64,000 nt of DNA from Acetobacterium fimetarium (GTDB lineage Bacteria > Bacillota > Clostridia > Eubacteriales > Eubacteriaceae), in contig NZ_WJBC01000006.1 of the NCBI RefSeq assembly GCF_014284475.1, positions 80,803-144,802 of the forward strand, written 5' to 3'. Below, one piece after another: positions 25,693-34,964 of this stretch (the first letter of the stretch is position 1; every line of letters begins with the position of its first letter). Made by a program: the position numbers and the translations under genes. The notes under the pieces are model-generated. The model saw only the letters and a list, made by a program, of their open reading frames with translations. It ran no database searches and was not told the origin of the DNA.

Positions 25693-26637
25693 CTAAAACT
25701 TGAGCCGGGACAAACAGCCCAGATCAAAGGCGCCGATGAGCGTGCCATTTGCATTTCGGACGCCAATTTTATTGACACCGTTTTCCAGGCAGCGGCGGAT
25801 GCCCACAATCAGTGGATCCGCTTCGTTCACCGCAAGCGTTATGTCTTTTTCTGCGGCACTGCCGTTAAACGGACAGATCACCTGTTTGATCTTGACAATG
25901 TTCAGATAGGACAGAAAGCCCTTGTTGCCGATAAACGCCTCGGCAAAATCGCTTTTACTGTGAAAGACGATGTCGTCGCGGGTGCCGATTTCCATGATTT
26001 CACCCTGGTTCAGCACGACGATCTTCGTCCCCAGTTTAATGGCTTCTTCAATGTCGTGGGTGACAAAAACGATGGTTTTATGCAGCGACTGGTAAATCCG
26101 GATGATCTCATCCTGCAGCACCGCGCGGTTGATCTGATCCACCGCCCCCAGCGGTTCATCCATCAGAATGATCTCCGGATCGGCAGCCAGGGCCCGGGCC
26201 ATGCCCACCCTCTGTTTCTGCCCGCCGCTTAATTCGTTGGGATATTTTTTAAGATAGCTTTCATCCAGCCCCACCAGATGGATCAGTTCCCGGGCTCGTT
26301 CCTGTTTTTGTGCTGCCGCAGTTTTCTGAAGGTCCAGTGGATAGGCCATGTTTTTTTCGATGGACAGATGGGGGAACAGCCCCACCTGCTGAATCACATA
26401 GCCGATATTCCGTTTCAGGACAATGGGATCCCAGTCTTTGATCGTTTTCCCCTTGATGATGATCTCGCCGCTGTTGGGCGCGATCAGCCCGTTCATCATT
26501 TTCAACAGGGTGGTTTTTCCGCAGCCGGACGGACCGATCAGCACCACAAATTCCCCGGCTTCAATGTTCAGACTCAAATTTTGAATGATCGGTTTACCGG
26601 CTTCATACTGCTGGCTGACATCACGAAACTGAATCAT
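25693..26637 (-). CDS. Osmoprotectant ABC transporter ATP-binding protein
   Basis: 314 residues of OpuCA/ProV type. Walker A GPSGCGKTT (about 36-44), Q-loop, signature LSGGQKQRVG (about 137), Walker B ILMDEPLGAVD, H-loop VFVTHD. The C-terminal ~70 residues are a short CBS-like regulatory region, only about half a usual pair. ATG lies one base beyond the binding-protein stop. Drives uptake of glycine betaine/choline/carnitine-like compounds; in an acetogen these can also be methyl donors. Confidence 0.88.
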   Translation of the reverse strand: MIQFRDVSQQYEAGKPIIQNLSLNIEAGEFVVLIGPSGCGKTTLLKMMNGLIAPNSGEIIIKGKTIKDWDPIVLKRNIGYVIQQVGLFPHLSIEKNMAYPLDLQKTAAAQKQERARELIHLVGLDESYLKKYPNELSGGQKQRVGMARALAADPEIILMDEPLGAVDQINRAVLQDEIIRIYQSLHKTIVFVTHDIEEAIKLGTKIVVLNQGEIMEIGTRDDIVFHSKSDFAEAFIGNKGFLSYLNIVKIKQVICPFNGSAAEKDITLAVNEADPLIVGIRRCLENGVNKIGVRNANGTLIGAFDLGCLSRLKF

Positions 26638-26638
26638 C

Positions 26639-27526
26639 CTAGTTCAACAATCCTTTCGCTTTTAGAAACTCGTTGGCCACGTCCCCGGCATCCCGGTTTT
26701 CTTTTTCCACGGTATAATTCATCTGCTGCATTTCCTCATCGCTGATCTGTCCCGCCAGTTTATTGAGAATCCCTTCCAGTTCCGGATATTTATCCAGCGT
26801 CTGCTGGCGGATGACAGTTGCCGCCTGATAGGCGGGGAAGAAATTTTTGTCATCTTTGAGAACCTTCAAGTTGTATTCGGCCAGCAGCCCATCGGTTGAG
26901 AAGTTGTTGATGACATCGACCTGTCCTTCGCCGATGGCCTTGTATTTCAGGCCGATATCCAGCTCTTTGGTCTCTTTGAAATTGAAACCATAGGCCTTGA
27001 CCAGCCCGGGATAGCCGTCTTCCCGTTCGTAAAAATCATATTCCGATCCCAGCACCAGATTTGAACTCTGAGCCGCCAGCTCCGAGAAGGTGTAGATTCC
27101 CATGGCATCGGCTTTGGCTTTATCCATCGCCAGGGCATAGGTATCATTGAAGCCATACAGCTCCAGCCATTTGAAATGATATTTTTCCTGGTATTCTTTT
27201 TTAACCCCGGTGTAGAGCTCTGCGGGATCGGTGACCAGATCGTTTTTCAGCACAAACAGCCAGCCGGTTCCGGTGTATTCCGGGTACATATCGATTTCGC
27301 CGGCTTCCATGGCCGGCTGAATGTTGGAAGTTCCCCCGCCGATCCCCAGTTTGTACTCCACCTTGATGTCGGAGTTCGCTTCGATGAGCTGGCCCATCAT
27401 TGCGGCGATGATATAGCTTTCCGCCATCGGTTTGGAGGCAATGACCACCTTCTTTTCAGCGGTCTGACAGCCACTTGCCAATAAAACCAGTAGCCCGATC
27501 AATACGACACTGATCAATTTTTTCAT
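26639..27526 (-). CDS. Osmoprotectant ABC transporter substrate-binding lipoprotein
   Basis: 295 residues, OpuAC/OpuCC-like (PF04069 type). Signal peptide with lipobox LLASGC near residue 19; KVVIASKPMAESYIIAAMMG and EYTGTGWLF are typical of the family, as is the DVINNFSTDGLL segment. GAGGAGG five bases before the ATG. The start overlaps the permease stop in ATGA. It ends in TAG. Confidence 0.87.
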   Translation of the reverse strand: MKKLISVVLIGLLVLLASGCQTAEKKVVIASKPMAESYIIAAMMGQLIEANSDIKVEYKLGIGGGTSNIQPAMEAGEIDMYPEYTGTGWLFVLKNDLVTDPAELYTGVKKEYQEKYHFKWLELYGFNDTYALAMDKAKADAMGIYTFSELAAQSSNLVLGSEYDFYEREDGYPGLVKAYGFNFKETKELDIGLKYKAIGEGQVDVINNFSTDGLLAEYNLKVLKDDKNFFPAYQAATVIRQQTLDKYPELEGILNKLAGQISDEEMQQMNYTVEKENRDAGDVANEFLKAKGLLN

Positions 27527-28164
27527 TTCGTCCTCCTCAATAATCTTTTTTCAATCATGCCCAGGATGCCGTCAGCGATAAAAGCCAGAAGCGCCACTAA
27601 TAGGCTACCGGCGACGGTCATCTCATCAAAATTGGTGGTGATTCCCCGCCAGATGGCCACCCCCAGACCACCCGCCCCGATGAAGGAGGCAATTCCGGCC
27701 AGGGCAATGGTCATGACCACCATATTACGGATGCCGGCGATGATCACCGGCAAGGCCAGCGGAAACTGGATCTTTGACAGCAGCTGCCAGGGGGTACTGC
27801 CCATGCCCACAGCCGCCTCCATAATCTGACTGTCCACCTCGGTCAGCCCCACATAAGTGTTGCGGATCACCGGCAATAACCCGTAGATCACCAGCGCAAT
27901 GATCGCCGTGGTGTTGCCGATGCCGGTGATGGAAACGAAAAACCCGAACATCGCAATGGAAGGAATGGTATACAGCACATTGGTGAGTCCGATGACGACG
28001 CTGGCGGCTTTTGGTGATTTGGCGATGAGGATTCCGGTGGTAATCCCCACCACGGTTATGATAATGATGGCAGTGAAACTCAACAACAGATGCTGCACCA
28101 TCAGTTCGATAAAAAAATCGCTTCTGGTCAGAAGTAAGTTACCTAAACTTGTGAAAAATTCCAT
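27523..28164 (-). CDS. Osmoprotectant ABC transporter permease
   Basis: 213 residues with about six membrane segments and the BPD_transp_1 EAA-like loop (EAAVGMGSTPWQLLSKIQFP). AGGAG five bases before the ATG at 28164 (MEFFTSLGNLL) rules out the longer frame to 28272. It is the first gene and the only permease, so it would act as a homodimer, unlike OpuC with two permeases. Confidence 0.87.
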   Translation of the reverse strand: MEFFTSLGNLLLTRSDFFIELMVQHLLLSFTAIIIITVVGITTGILIAKSPKAASVVIGLTNVLYTIPSIAMFGFFVSITGIGNTTAIIALVIYGLLPVIRNTYVGLTEVDSQIMEAAVGMGSTPWQLLSKIQFPLALPVIIAGIRNMVVMTIALAGIASFIGAGGLGVAIWRGITTNFDEMTVAGSLLVALLAFIADGILGMIEKRLLRRTK

Positions 28165-28477
28165 AGCCGCTCCTGTTTTTTTCTGAATCACGGTTTCAAC
28201 CGGCACATTTCTTTTATTGAATACCCCAAATATAATATTTCTCACACCTACCGGGTGATTTGCATCCGACAATTTGCCGGTGCGCGGTGTGTGATGGTTT
28301 GAGGACGGAAAACGCTTGCATTTGAAAACGTTGAATGCGATAATTATTTATATTGATGTCAGAATCATTCCGACTTACTTGTTTGTTACTGCAATTAAGC
28401 GGCATCAAAAAAACACCAGCCCTTCAACTTGAAGGAAGTGGCGCTGGTTTTAATCTAAAATAACCTGTGGAGGAACC
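28165..28477. other. Divergent intergenic region
   Basis: About 310 bases between the transporter operon (minus) and the DUF2284 gene (plus). A hairpin at 28411-28448 is the only clear structure. It should hold promoters in both directions but I cannot place boxes with confidence. Confidence 0.5.
28408..28448 (-). terminator. Terminator-like hairpin 5' of the DUF2284 gene
   Basis: ACCAGC (28415-28420) pairs with GCTGGT (28443-28448), with an inner CCTTCAA/TTGAAGG hairpin. On the minus strand it is followed by a T-run (GTTTTTTTG), yet no minus-strand gene precedes it; on the plus strand it would sit in the leader of 28478-29002. Confidence 0.5.
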
Positions 28478-29002
28478 ATGTTACGAGAAAAAATTATTAA
28501 CGCCATCAACGAAGTCGGTTTCGACGAATACAAAGAAATTTCGTCATCCGATATTATTTTTGCTGACGCTGTTTTTGCGAGCTGCAAAGCCAACACCTGT
28601 GGCAATTACGGACAGAACTACTCCTGCCCGCCGCTTTCAGGCGACATGGCTGAAAATAAGCAGCGGTTTTTGAAGTATGCTCATGCCATTATCATCAATA
28701 AGATTGTTTTTCTGGGCAAATACTATGAAAAGATGGAAGAAAGTGGGGCTCAAGTCGCGGAATTGCTGGATCAATTGCGTCAAAAACTGGAGGATGAACC
28801 GGTTATGATTGCCGGTCCCGGCGGCTGCAATCTCTGCAAAGAGTGTGCAGCTAAACTGTCAGAACCCTGTCGTTTCCCGGAACAGAAGCGTTATTCATTG
28901 GAAGGCAGCGGCATGGACATCGTCTCCATGTCACGAAAGCTGGGGATGACCTACAACGCCGGCGACAAGAAAGTCGGGTTCTTTATGATGGTGCTCTATT
29001 GA
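28478..29002 (+). CDS. DUF2284 Cys-rich (predicted metal-binding) protein
   Basis: 174 residues. Nine or so cysteines in typical DUF2284 arrangement: CKANTCGNYGQNYSCPP near the N-terminus and GGCNLCKECAAKLSEPCRFP in the middle, suggesting Fe-S or other metal binding. Ends YNAGDKKVGFFMMVLY. GGAGG four bases before the ATG. Cytoplasmic; role unknown. Confidence 0.85.
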   Translation: MLREKIINAINEVGFDEYKEISSSDIIFADAVFASCKANTCGNYGQNYSCPPLSGDMAENKQRFLKYAHAIIINKIVFLGKYYEKMEESGAQVAELLDQLRQKLEDEPVMIAGPGGCNLCKECAAKLSEPCRFPEQKRYSLEGSGMDIVSMSRKLGMTYNAGDKKVGFFMMVLY

Positions 29003-29235
29003 CTGAAAATGGCCTCTTGTTTTGGATGTTTTAATCAAATCTTCACATTTTATTAATATTATGTTCACATTCGTCTGTTATCCTTTAATCAGCCAATCAA
29101 ATAAGCAAAGAACCTAGAACCTTGAGAATCGGATTTGCATCAAATCTCAGGGGCTTCTGATTCTTAGTTGGCTCAAAACAAAATCATGATGCCGCCACTG
29201 AATTGTGGCTGCCGAAAACATAGAGGAGAACAACC

Positions 29236-29454
29236 ATGATTAAATTATTCAAGACCAGAGCATTCAATCCGCAGGACAGCAAAAAAAGCGTCTATTCGCT
29301 GGAGAAGAAAAAAAGCACCAAACAGCAGAGCATCAAAAGCCGCGTCAAAGCCGCAATAAAACGCAGCAAAGAGAAAACATCGGCATTTGAATTATTGTTT
29401 CTCTCCAACTTTTATTGGAGCATGAACGACTTTGGGGATGCGATTATAAAATAA
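29236..29454 (+). CDS. Small basic hypothetical protein
   Basis: 72 residues, very Lys/Ser-rich in the first 50 (KKSVYSLEKKKSTKQQSIK), then a hydrophobic/aromatic tail (FELLFLSNFYWSMNDFGDAI). GAGGAG seven bases before the ATG supports translation. Possibly nucleic-acid binding from composition only. It is convergent with the Ehr operon. Confidence 0.55.
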   Translation: MIKLFKTRAFNPQDSKKSVYSLEKKKSTKQQSIKSRVKAAIKRSKEKTSAFELLFLSNFYWSMNDFGDAIIK

Positions 29455-29477
29455 GACCAGATATGTTTTTGCCTCTT

Positions 29478-30266
29478 TTACAGCTTCTCGATGGCCTTTA
29501 AAATACCGTAAATTATTGCCTGAGGTCTGGGAGGACATCCAGGTATATAGACATCAACTGGGACAATGTTGTCAATCCCATTGCTCGTCGCATATGAATC
29601 TCTGAAGATGCCGCCGCTGCATGCACAAGCGCCAACGGCAACGACCAGTTTCGGATCCGGAGTCGCATTATAGGTCTTAATCAATGCCAGCTGCATATTT
29701 CGGGTGGCCGTTCCCGTCACCAGCAGCATATCTGCATGCCGGGGGGAGGCGACAAAATGCATCCCCAGTCTTTCCACATCGTTAAAAGGGTTGTTCATCG
29801 CATTGATCTCGTAATCACAGCCATTGCAGGATCCGGCGTCCACTTCTCTGATATTCAGGCTTCTGCCAAATGTCTTTCTGATCCGCTTGACAAGTTCGGC
29901 ACAGATTGCTTCGTAAGGCATCACAATTTCCTGATCTTCTGCGATGACGAGGGTGCTGCTTCGAAGCGCTGTTCGTTTTTCCTCAGCCAGTTCAAACTGA
30001 TTGGTCATCGCAATTGCGCCGGAGGGGCAGATTTCTTCACAAAGGGTACAAAACACACAGGTATCGAGGTTTATTCCCAGGACTTTCGTTTGGGCATCCC
30101 TGACAATGGCCTGAGATGGACAGCGCCCGAGACACTCGCCGCAGCCGGTGCATTTTTTCATATCAATGACGGTTTTACCGGTTTTCGGCAGGGATAAAAG
30201 TGCTTTCCTGGGATAATTTTGAGTCAGATTGGGATACTTGATTATCTTTTTAATGGTATTGAACAT
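29478..30266 (-). CDS. Ehr/Hyf-like complex: fused ferredoxin (HyfH-like) and small subunit (HyfI-like)
   Basis: 262 residues joining two usually separate subunits. About 1-105 is a HyfH/NuoI-like domain with two 4Fe-4S motifs, CTGCGECLGRCP and CVFCTLCEEICP. About 115-262 is a NuoB/HyfI-like small subunit with the proximal cluster ligands retained: CNGCD, the Cys in VGACACSGG, and PGCPPRP. It would carry electrons from a donor (ferredoxin-like) to the membrane arm. GGAG before the ATG; nine bases after the large-subunit stop. Last gene of the operon. Confidence 0.87.
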   Translation of the reverse strand: MFNTIKKIIKYPNLTQNYPRKALLSLPKTGKTVIDMKKCTGCGECLGRCPSQAIVRDAQTKVLGINLDTCVFCTLCEEICPSGAIAMTNQFELAEEKRTALRSSTLVIAEDQEIVMPYEAICAELVKRIRKTFGRSLNIREVDAGSCNGCDYEINAMNNPFNDVERLGMHFVASPRHADMLLVTGTATRNMQLALIKTYNATPDPKLVVAVGACACSGGIFRDSYATSNGIDNIVPVDVYIPGCPPRPQAIIYGILKAIEKL

Positions 30267-30275
30267 TAGCTCTCC

Positions 30276-31859
30276 TTATAAATCATTTCCTGCATAGGAC
30301 AGATTGAAACTTTTATTGATCAGGGGAAAATCCGGCACCAGATTTCCTTTGACCGCATGACAGAGTGCCGGCCAGTTGCAGAATGAAGGGGTTCTGATTT
30401 TATAGCGGAAAATGGTATTGTTTTCCCCGGTCATCACCCAGTGGATATTCTCTCCCCGCGGCGCCTCCGTCATCCCAAAGGCAAACTGATAAGGTGCCAC
30501 CGTTGTGATCGATTCTCTGATCCGGCCAGCTGGCATGCTGTCAATGGCGGCCAGCATTAAATCGATAGCCTGATAACATTCCTCGATTTTTACATTCATC
30601 CGGCAGTTGACGTCCCCATTATGATGCTCTGGGATCGCAAATGAAAGTTGGCGGTAAACGCGGTTGGGAAAACTTTTTCGCACATCCGATCGGATTCCGG
30701 CCGCCCGGGCTGGCGGCCCCACGGCATTTAAATCCGCGGCAATTTGGGCACTGAGAATGCCGGTATTTTCGACCCGATCGATAAAAAAGCTGTTGGCTTT
30801 TATGATCACCTCCGTCTCTTCAAACTCTGAGCGGATTTTTTTAAGCTGTCTGATCAGGGACGCCTCTTTCCCCGCGACAAAGTCTTTTCTGACCCCGCCC
30901 AGCCGGTTCACACCTCTTAAAAAGCGCATCCCGCAGAGTTCATCAGCAATGCCATAGGCCCAGCCCCGCATCATTTTAAACTGCGACGCCGCAAATCCAT
31001 AAGCCACATCTGTACATATCCCACCAAGATCCCCCAGATGACTGGTTAATCTTTCCAGTTCCGCAAAAACAACCCGGATATACTCCGCCCGTTCCGGAAT
31101 TTTCAGCCCGGCAATCTTTTCAATTGCCTGACAATAAGCATAGGCATTAGTAAAGCTCTCATCTCCTGAAATGCGTTCAGCCACAAAGAGGCATTTTTCA
31201 AGACTCTCCCCCTCACACAATTTTTCGATGCCTTTATGGACAAAATATAATTGCGCTTCCAGATTGATAATCGGTTCGCCAGCAACACTGAATCGGAAAT
31301 GTCCGGGTTCGATAATACCCGCATGAACCGGGCCAACCGGAATTTCAAAGACGCCCGCGCTGATCACTTTCGAGAAGTTGATTTTTTCTTTTGCAAAATC
31401 TGGCCGATGCTTTAAATCATAGGCTTTGCGTAATGGAAAAGTTTCCCGGGGCCAGTTGCCGTGAAAGACCAGCCGCTTGGCATTTGGATGCCCAACTGGG
31501 TTCAGCCCGAATAAATCTTTTATTTCTCTTTCGTACCGTGCTGCCGCATGGACCTTGCCCGCAATCGATTCAAAGGTCATTTGCTCAGGCTCAATCCCAA
31601 TTTTAAGAATCAGCAAGATGCCTGAAACACGATCGGCAAAGGCATAATAGACGGCATACTTGCCAATCAACGAGGTTTCATCATTGGCAAACATCGAAAC
31701 CAAGGGATACCCCATTTCATGATTGATGTAGCCACTGAGTTCCCGTATTCGATCCGGCTTTATTTCAAGGTACAGCTCATTTTCATAAGCTTTCACGGTT
31801 TTTATGATATCATCCCCGAAATTCTCGATGAGTTTTTTATTTATTTCAATCGCTGTCAA
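30276..31859 (-). CDS. Ehr/Hyf-like complex large subunit lacking NiFe ligands
   Basis: About 527 residues, a NuoC-NuoD/HycE-type fusion: NuoC-like 30-160 and NuoD/hydrogenase-like from about 170. Start is taken as TTG at 31859, eight bases after GGAGG; an earlier TTG (31874) would contain that site. In true group 4 hydrogenases the N-terminal motif is RxCGxCxxxH; here it reads ERISGDESFTN (about 228-238), and the C-terminal DPCxxC is replaced by KSFNLSYAGNDL at the very end. All four Cys ligands are gone and no cleavable tail exists. So it cannot bind NiFe; it belongs with energy-converting hydrogenase-related (Ehr) proteins and may bind another electron acceptor. Confidence 0.88.
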   Translation of the reverse strand: MTAIEINKKLIENFGDDIIKTVKAYENELYLEIKPDRIRELSGYINHEMGYPLVSMFANDETSLIGKYAVYYAFADRVSGILLILKIGIEPEQMTFESIAGKVHAAARYEREIKDLFGLNPVGHPNAKRLVFHGNWPRETFPLRKAYDLKHRPDFAKEKINFSKVISAGVFEIPVGPVHAGIIEPGHFRFSVAGEPIINLEAQLYFVHKGIEKLCEGESLEKCLFVAERISGDESFTNAYAYCQAIEKIAGLKIPERAEYIRVVFAELERLTSHLGDLGGICTDVAYGFAASQFKMMRGWAYGIADELCGMRFLRGVNRLGGVRKDFVAGKEASLIRQLKKIRSEFEETEVIIKANSFFIDRVENTGILSAQIAADLNAVGPPARAAGIRSDVRKSFPNRVYRQLSFAIPEHHNGDVNCRMNVKIEECYQAIDLMLAAIDSMPAGRIRESITTVAPYQFAFGMTEAPRGENIHWVMTGENNTIFRYKIRTPSFCNWPALCHAVKGNLVPDFPLINKSFNLSYAGNDL

Positions 31860-31863
31860 TAGT

Positions 31864-33336
31864 CTATCCTCCAATTACAATTTCCACGGCCTGGTCGATC
31901 AGTATTCTTAATTCGTTTGGGATGTATAGCCCCATCACTGTTATGATTCCCAACAGCAAGACAATCACTATCACCCCGGGAATATTCAGTTCTCCTGGTG
32001 GTGTTTCTTTTGGTATATCCGTTCCGTAAAACAGCTTGAACAAGGTCACGACAATGCCGGTAAAAATAATCGCCAGCAGCAGAATCAACAGCCCGCCCAC
32101 TAAAAAATTCTTTTCCTGGAAGATTGCCGAAATCACCACAATTTCACTGGCAAAAACACTGAAAGGCGGCGTTCCGCCAATTGCAAACAAGCCCAGCAGG
32201 AAAACAACACCGGTAACCGGCAGCATTTTGAATAATCCGCTGATTTTAGAAATTTCTCTGGTATTGTATTTTTGCAGAATATTTCCGGTGGATAAAAAAA
32301 GCATGGACTTAGTAAACGAGTGATTGATCATATGCAGCAATCCGCCAAAAAGTGAAACCGGGGTAAAAAAACCAATCGCAATGGCAATGATTCCCATATG
32401 CTCGATGCTTGAATACGCCAGCAGTCTTTTATAGTCTTTCTGGGAAAAAATAAAAACCGCAGCCGTCACCACCGACAGGATCCCCACTGCAATGAGGATT
32501 CTTCCGACAAACATGCTGTTTCCAAAACTGCGGTTGACAATTGCCACGATCCGGATGATCCCATACATGGACCCATTCAGCAGTACCCCTGACATCAGGG
32601 TGCTGATTGGCGAAGGGGCCTGACTGTGCGCATCGGGAAGCCATGTATGCATCGGTGCCAGACCGGCTTTGGTGCCAAATCCGACCAGAATAAAGATGAA
32701 TGCCAGCCTTAAAGTTGGTCCCTGTAATTCCGTCGCATGGTCAATCATTGCCGTCCAATCCAAAAATTGCGAACTGTCAAGCACCGCCAATGATGAAAAT
32801 TGCAGAAAAATGATGCCCAGTAGCGCAATGGCAATCCCCACCGAACAGATCATGATATATTTCCAGGCTGCTTCAATGGCTTCCTTCCCGTTGTAAAAGC
32901 CCACCAGAAAAGCTGATGCCAGCGTGGTGGCTTCAATCGCTACCCACATGATACCGATGTTTTTCACAGTTAAAGCCAACAGCATGGTGAATATGAACGC
33001 GTGCATCAAAACATAATATATTCTCATTCTGTCGGTTGTGAGTTTTTCATGCTTGATTTCATTTTCCAGATAACCGACAGAAAAAATGCTGGTCATCAGA
33101 CTGATGATGACAACAATATCGATCACAATGACGCTCAAGGCATCAACGCGAAAAAAGCCGCCCCAGGCTGAATATTCAATAAACCCGCCTTTTAAAACCG
33201 CCCAGGTTAAAAACCCGGCTGCTATCGTCATCGTCACTGAAGCGGCAACACTGATGACATGCTGTAAATGTTTTTTCTTTAAAACAATAAATAGCACGAC
33301 AGCCAGGAGTGGTACTGTCAGTAAAACATATCCCAT
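31864..33336 (-). CDS. Ehr/Hyf-like complex antiporter-like subunit (HyfF/NuoN type)
   Basis: 490 residues, about 14 membrane segments, proton-conducting membrane transporter family (PF00361). Conserved charged membrane residues seen in WVAIEATTLASAFLVGFY (Glu) and GFGTKAGLAPMHTWLPDAHS (Lys), with LAYSSIEHMGIIAIAIGF and HMINHSFTKSMLF (Lys/His). Presumed H+ or Na+ channel of the membrane arm. Its stop (TAG) overlaps the ribosome site of the large subunit. Confidence 0.9.
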   Translation of the reverse strand: MGYVLLTVPLLAVVLFIVLKKKHLQHVISVAASVTMTIAAGFLTWAVLKGGFIEYSAWGGFFRVDALSVIVIDIVVIISLMTSIFSVGYLENEIKHEKLTTDRMRIYYVLMHAFIFTMLLALTVKNIGIMWVAIEATTLASAFLVGFYNGKEAIEAAWKYIMICSVGIAIALLGIIFLQFSSLAVLDSSQFLDWTAMIDHATELQGPTLRLAFIFILVGFGTKAGLAPMHTWLPDAHSQAPSPISTLMSGVLLNGSMYGIIRIVAIVNRSFGNSMFVGRILIAVGILSVVTAAVFIFSQKDYKRLLAYSSIEHMGIIAIAIGFFTPVSLFGGLLHMINHSFTKSMLFLSTGNILQKYNTREISKISGLFKMLPVTGVVFLLGLFAIGGTPPFSVFASEIVVISAIFQEKNFLVGGLLILLLAIIFTGIVVTLFKLFYGTDIPKETPPGELNIPGVIVIVLLLGIITVMGLYIPNELRILIDQAVEIVIGG

Positions 33337-33340
33337 TATT

Positions 33341-33997
33341 CTATCCTCTCAAATCTTTAATATTGTCAACGTTAATGGATCCAAACTTTTCATCGATTCT
33401 AAACACCATTATCCCCATAATGATCACCGCCACCAGAATATCCATCAGGATTCCCATATCCACGATAAACGGCATCCCATGGGTGGCGAACAGGGCCGTC
33501 ACAAAGATGCCGTTTTCGATCACCAGAAAACCCACAATTTGTCCGATGGCTTTTTTTCGGCTGATCATAAAAAGCAGGCCGATCAGAATAACCGAGAACG
33601 AATTAACAATCTGATTATTAATTGTTCCGGTGTTAATTCCCATCGTTTCAGCAAACGAAAAATAGGAGAAAACGACCATCAAGCAGCAGATCAGTACGAG
33701 AATCGGGATATTCAAAAAAAAGTCTTTTTCAACCCGGTAGGCAACCTTGGCATATGTTTTTTTCAACAGATACGGGATAAACAGCACCTTAATCCCGATG
33801 ACAACCGCGCAAATGATCAGCACGTCGATGCGTCCGTCTTGTGCAAAGCTGCTTATTCCGATAATACCGGTCAACAAAGCTACCAGGGCCGACTGAAATT
33901 GAAAGGTTTTGATGTAAGATCCGATTCTTTTGTTTCCCATCAGAATAAAGGCCGAAACCAATAATAATACCGATAGCGCGTCAAGATAATTTGTCAT
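33341..33997 (-). CDS. Ehr/Hyf-like complex subunit HyfE-like (NuoK-related)
   Basis: 218 residues, about seven membrane segments (IGLLFMISRKKAIGQIVGFL, ENGIFVTALF typical of HyfE/NuoK fold). GGAGG six bases before ATG 33997 (MTNYLDALSVLL); the open frame begins at a TTG two codons earlier. Follows the HyfC-like stop within three bases. Confidence 0.87.
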   Translation of the reverse strand: MTNYLDALSVLLLVSAFILMGNKRIGSYIKTFQFQSALVALLTGIIGISSFAQDGRIDVLIICAVVIGIKVLFIPYLLKKTYAKVAYRVEKDFFLNIPILVLICCLMVVFSYFSFAETMGINTGTINNQIVNSFSVILIGLLFMISRKKAIGQIVGFLVIENGIFVTALFATHGMPFIVDMGILMDILVAVIIMGIMVFRIDEKFGSINVDNIKDLRG

Positions 33998-33999
33998 TG

Positions 34000-34950
34000 T
34001 CAACCTCCAAATGCAAAGAACTGCAGAAATCCGATAAAGGACAGGATAAATGATAAGGCCGCCAGATTGGGGATGCTGAACAGCCTGAGTTTAACTGTAT
34101 TGACTTCCACGATACCGATCAACAACGCAGCAATAAAAACCTTGGCCAGATAGATCAGCAGCGAAATCCCGATGGCAGCGATGCCGTGGATGCCAATGAG
34201 CTGATCATGCGGCAGAAACAGATTGACTAACAGCGTAATAAAGACCAACTGCTTGATCGCCGCCGCCAGTTCCATTAAAGCAAGGCTTCTTCCGGAATAC
34301 TCCAGCAACATGGCCTCATGAACCATGGTCAGCTCAAGATGGGTTGATGGATCATCCACTGGTATTCTTGAGGTCTCGGCGATGATGACAATCAGCAGAG
34401 CGCAGAATATCATCAGGTAAACGGGATGAATCAACGGATTTTGAACCGTCTGCATAAATGTCATGATCGGGAAAACCGCTGTCGATTTGGCAATCAAGCC
34501 GACGGTAATGAGCGAGACCAGAATCGAGGGTTCAATCAGTGCCGAAATCATCGCCTCCCGGCTGGCGCCCATCCCGCCGAAAGTGCTTCCGGTATCCAGC
34601 GCCGCCAGCATCATAAAAAATCTGCCCAGGGCCAGAATGTAGACCAGAAGAATCACATCGCCAGTGTTCCACACCGGTTTAATCAGGGTGGTGACCGGAA
34701 CAATCATCGCCGCCGCCACCGCCGTCGCGAAGACAATATAGGGTGTCACCCGAAAAATCCAGGAAGACACGTCCGACACGACACTGGTTTTTTTGAATAA
34801 TTTAAACAGGTCATAATACATCTGCAGCACGGGCGCTCCGGTTCTTTTTTGACTCAACGCCTTGATCTTTTTGATGATCCCGTTGACCAGCGGCGCAGCC
34901 AAAATAACAAAACCGGTTTGAACGATGAAATATAATATCATGTCACTCAT
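34000..34950 (-). CDS. Ehr/Hyf-like complex subunit HyfC-like (NuoH-related)
   Basis: 316 residues with about eight membrane segments. NuoH/HyfC signatures: KRTGAPVLQMYYDLFKLFKK near residue 35, and the acidic loop ETSRIPVDDPSTHLELTMVH (about 192-211). This subunit joins the soluble arm to the ion-pumping subunits. AAAGGA about seven bases before the ATG. Confidence 0.9.
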   Translation of the reverse strand: MSDMILYFIVQTGFVILAAPLVNGIIKKIKALSQKRTGAPVLQMYYDLFKLFKKTSVVSDVSSWIFRVTPYIVFATAVAAAMIVPVTTLIKPVWNTGDVILLVYILALGRFFMMLAALDTGSTFGGMGASREAMISALIEPSILVSLITVGLIAKSTAVFPIMTFMQTVQNPLIHPVYLMIFCALLIVIIAETSRIPVDDPSTHLELTMVHEAMLLEYSGRSLALMELAAAIKQLVFITLLVNLFLPHDQLIGIHGIAAIGISLLIYLAKVFIAALLIGIVEVNTVKLRLFSIPNLAALSFILSFIGFLQFFAFGG

Positions 34951-34964
34951 AGATGAATCCTTTC

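Noticed and set aside
30276..31859. Reading the large subunit as a [NiFe]-hydrogenase
   Set aside because: None of the four cysteines that hold NiFe is present, and there is no C-terminal cleavage tail; hypA/hypB elsewhere in the window do not change that.
33086..33964. 292-residue plus-strand open frame across the HyfE/HyfF-like genes
   Set aside because: His/Asp/Gln-rich composition typical of antisense to membrane-protein genes; spans two real genes and their junction.
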